Of a stretch of 7,095 nt of DNA, positions 5,589 through 7,095 are shown one piece after another. The number at the start of each line of letters is the position of its first letter. The first letter of the stretch is position 1. The stretch lies in the NCBI GenBank assembly GCA_903873355.1, contig CAIQOG010000049.1, positions 1 through 7,095 of the forward strand, read 5' to 3'. The DNA is from an uncultured Bacteroidales bacterium. GTDB taxonomy: Bacteria; Bacteroidota; Bacteroidia; Bacteroidales; Paludibacteraceae. The notes beneath the pieces were generated by a model. The model was not told the DNA's origin, made no database searches, and saw only the letters and a program-made list of their open reading frames with translations. The translations under genes and the position numbers were made by a program.

Positions 5589-6133
5589 TCAATCTGCTGA
5601 GGCAATTCCTTAATGGTATTTATACGGTCGGAAGTTTTGTGCAAACGAGTGAGCATATCATTTATTTTCTCCTGATAATCTGCCAGGTAGTCGGGGTGCA
5701 GCTTTTTAGTGACCAGCGTGATAAGCCGTTTCAGCAGCAAACCCACCTTGTAATCGTAACCCGAAACACGCGCTCCGAAGACTTTTGCCGGTTGTCGGAA
5801 CTGCAACTCAAGCACATACAGTACCAGGTCAGCTTCCAGTTTTTTGCTTTTGGTTTCCACCGTAAATTCATTGATACGCTTCACGCAGGCATTCAGCTTT
5901 TTCACCAACCTTTTCAGTTCCGTACTTCCTTTAAATTCCTTTTGCCAAAGTGCATCAATATTCTCTACAGCCTCATCGTAAAGGGTCTGTTCACCGCCAT
6001 CGGTATCCAGAAAATTCAACAACAGAAACTCGTAGTTATAGCGCTTTCCGGCAAGTTTCAATACCATTTCGGATAAATCCTTTTTGGAAAGCTGTGCAAG
6101 TTGTTCTTTGAGTATGACTTTGTTGAGGGGCAT
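5585..6133 (-). CDS. Conserved-looking helical protein of unknown function
   Basis: 182 residues from the ATG at 6133. I do not recognise the family. The protein is predicted to be almost entirely alpha-helical with many Leu/Lys/Glu: it starts MPLNKVILKEQLAQLSKKDL, then has a KRYNYEFLLLNFL segment (about 29-42), a basic helix LKRLVKKLNACVKRI (about 74-88) and an amphipathic C-terminal half rich in Lys. There is no signal peptide or membrane segment. The first third loosely resembles a helical-hairpin or HEAT-like domain, which is only an impression. The frame opens at a TTG at 6160, but that TTG is the end of a promoter -7 box, so the ATG at 6133 is used. Base composition resembles tal and metG and not the neighbouring cassette. 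One counted row is 42% GC, so this gene probably belongs to the native chromosome. Confidence 0.75.
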   Translation of the reverse strand: MPLNKVILKEQLAQLSKKDLSEMVLKLAGKRYNYEFLLLNFLDTDGGEQTLYDEAVENIDALWQKEFKGSTELKRLVKKLNACVKRINEFTVETKSKKLEADLVLYVLELQFRQPAKVFGARVSGYDYKVGLLLKRLITLVTKKLHPDYLADYQEKINDMLTRLHKTSDRINTIKELPQQID

Positions 6134-6157
6134 GGTGACTGCTAAAATTTTGATTCG

Positions 6158-6165
6158 CAAATATA
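6158..6165 (-). promoter_or_regulatory. -7 promoter element for the helical protein gene
   Basis: The - strand reads TATATTTG, a perfect TAnnTTTG, 24 nt before the ATG at 6133. The predicted leader is about 20 nt. No convincing -33 element is at the standard distance. The box contains the TTG that opens the frame, which rules out that upstream start if this promoter is used. Confidence 0.55.
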
Positions 6166-6188
6166 TGCAAATTTTGAGAATTTGTCCG

Positions 6189-6196
6189 TATCTTTG
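6189..6196 (+). promoter_or_regulatory. -7 promoter element for metG
   Basis: TATCTTTG matches TAnnTTTG perfectly and is followed by TGCC, a context often seen at Bacteroidetes start sites. It is 66 nt upstream of the metG ATG and only 23 nt from the divergent -7 box at 6158-6165. The closest upstream TTTG (6173-6176) is 12 nt away, too near for a normal -33. The leader 6197-6262 contains no T-box signature (no stem I-like region or antiterminator) and no strong hairpin. Confidence 0.6.
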
Positions 6197-6262
6197 TGCC
6201 CCGATTCGGTTTATGGTTAATCAGTTATCCAAAAACGAATAAACCAATCAACTAATTAACTT

Positions 6263-7095
6263 ATGACTACATTCAAACGTACCACCGTAACTTCGGCTTT
6301 GCCTTATGCTAACGGACCAGTTCATATCGGTCACCTGGCGGGTGTATATGTTCCTGCTGATATTTATGTGCGCTACCTGAGGCTGAAAGGCGAGGAAGTG
6401 CTTTTTGTCGGCGGATCGGACGAGCACGGTGTGCCAATAACCATCAAGGCAAAAAAAGAAGGCGTTACACCTCAGGATATTGTAGATCGTTACCACGGAA
6501 TTATCAAAAAATCCTTCGAAGATTTTGGTATTTCGTTTGATATTTACTCTCGTACCACTTCCAAAACGCATAAAGAACTGGCTTCCAATATTTTCAAAAC
6601 CATTTACGATAAAGGTGGTTTTGTAGAAAAAACCAGCGAACAGTATTACGACGAAACGGCTCAGCAATTCCTTGCCGACCGCTACATTACCGGTAAATGT
6701 CCGCAATGCGGCAACGAAAACGCTTACGGCGACCAATGCGAATCCTGCGGAACTTCGCTTAGTCCTACCGATTTGATAAATCCAAAATCAGCAATCAGTG
6801 GTTCAGCACCTGTGATGCGCGAAACCAAACACTGGTACCTCCCGCTCGACCAGCACGAGGCGTGGTTGCGCCAGTGGATTCTGGAAGATCACAAAGAATG
6901 GAAACCCAACGTGTACGGACAGTGCAAAAGCTGGCTCGACATGGGCTTACAACCCCGTGCTGTGAGTCGCGATTTGGATTGGGGAATTCCAGTTCCGGTA
7001 GAAGGGGCAGAAGGAAAAGTGCTTTACGTGTGGTTTGATGCGCCGATTGGTTATATTTCGAACACCAAAGAACTGCTGCCTGAGAGTTGGGAAAA
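6263..7095 (+). CDS. metG: Methionyl-tRNA synthetase (5' part, runs off the window)
   Basis: An ATG at 6263 opens a frame that stays open to the last base, giving 277 residues. The enzyme charges tRNA(Met) and initiator tRNA with methionine using ATP in the cytosol. The class I signature HIGH is at 21-24, inside [22 protein letters not shown] (51-56) follows. A zinc knuckle is formed by Cys146, Cys149, Cys159 and Cys162 (CPQCG...CESCG), as in the MetG1 four-cysteine type. The Rossmann part continues with WGIPVP and [13 protein letters not shown] near the window end. The KMSKS loop, the anticodon-binding domain and any C-terminal tRNA-binding domain lie beyond the window. The start is fixed by the family N-terminus just before the first beta strand. 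It is divergent from the helical protein gene. A - strand open frame covering the same DNA is only a shadow. Confidence 0.97.
   Translation, partial: MTTFKRTTVTSALPYANGPVHIGHLAGVYVPADIYVRYLRLKGEEVLFVGGSDEHGVPITIKAKKEGVTPQDIVDRYHGIIKKSFEDFGISFDIYSRTTSKTHKELASNIFKTIYDKGGFVEKTSEQYYDETAQQFLADRYITGKCPQCGNENAYGDQCESCGTSLSPTDLINPKSAISGSAPVMRETKHWYLPLDQHEAWLRQWILEDHKEWKPNVYGQCKSWLDMGLQPRAVSRDLDWGIPVPVEGAEGKVLYVWFDAPIGYISNTKELLPESWE

Noticed and set aside
5639..6076. 145-codon open frame on the + strand
   Set aside because: It is antisense to the helical protein gene, which has a promoter and a sensible start, while this frame has neither and a composition typical of an antisense shadow (many Gln, Phe, His).
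6197..6262. T-box or other riboswitch in the metG leader
   Set aside because: The 66-nt leader is too short and lacks a T-box core, specifier stem or terminator hairpin.
6248..6736. 162-codon open frame on the - strand
   Set aside because: It lies entirely opposite metG, whose HIGH motif and zinc knuckle are unmistakable on the + strand; it is a shadow frame.

Overview
This window looks like ordinary chromosome of a Bacteroidetes species. Three things suggest it: several gene starts are preceded by the Bacteroidetes -7 element TAnnTTTG, no gene has a convincing Shine-Dalgarno site, and several proteins have their closest familiar form in that phylum. A marine or anaerobic Bacteroidales relative such as Prolixibacteraceae or Marinilabiliales is my guess; the sequence does not prove it.

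The left end holds the 3' part of a stomatin/slipin-type SPFH membrane protein on the + strand. It converges on a four-gene run on the - strand. Read in transcription order, that run is a bile acid:sodium symporter (BASS) family transporter, the lipoprotein signal peptidase lspA, a truncated-hemoglobin-like globin and transaldolase. A nested inverted repeat that includes a strong hairpin separates the two converging units and probably terminates both.

The middle (about 3830-5588, + strand) is a tight three-gene unit: a divergent uracil/hypoxanthine-DNA glycosylase-superfamily protein, a short agmatine-deiminase-family (Porphyromonas-type guanidino-modifying) enzyme, and a 109-residue protein I do not recognise. 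The genes overlap by 14 and 4 nt and sit behind one clear promoter. The DNA is visibly more AT-rich than the flanks: three rows I counted by hand were 27, 28 and 40% GC, against 42-52% in tal, the following gene and metG. This looks like an inserted accessory cassette pairing a DNA-base excision fold with a guanidino deiminase, and it is the most interesting part of the window.

The right end holds an unrecognised 182-residue helical protein on the - strand, whose stop codon overlaps that of the cassette. It is divergent from metG (methionyl-tRNA synthetase), which runs off the window. Two TAnnTTTG promoters lie back to back between them.

No tRNA, rRNA, CRISPR array, insertion sequence or integrase was seen. 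No intergenic stretch exceeds about 150 nt.
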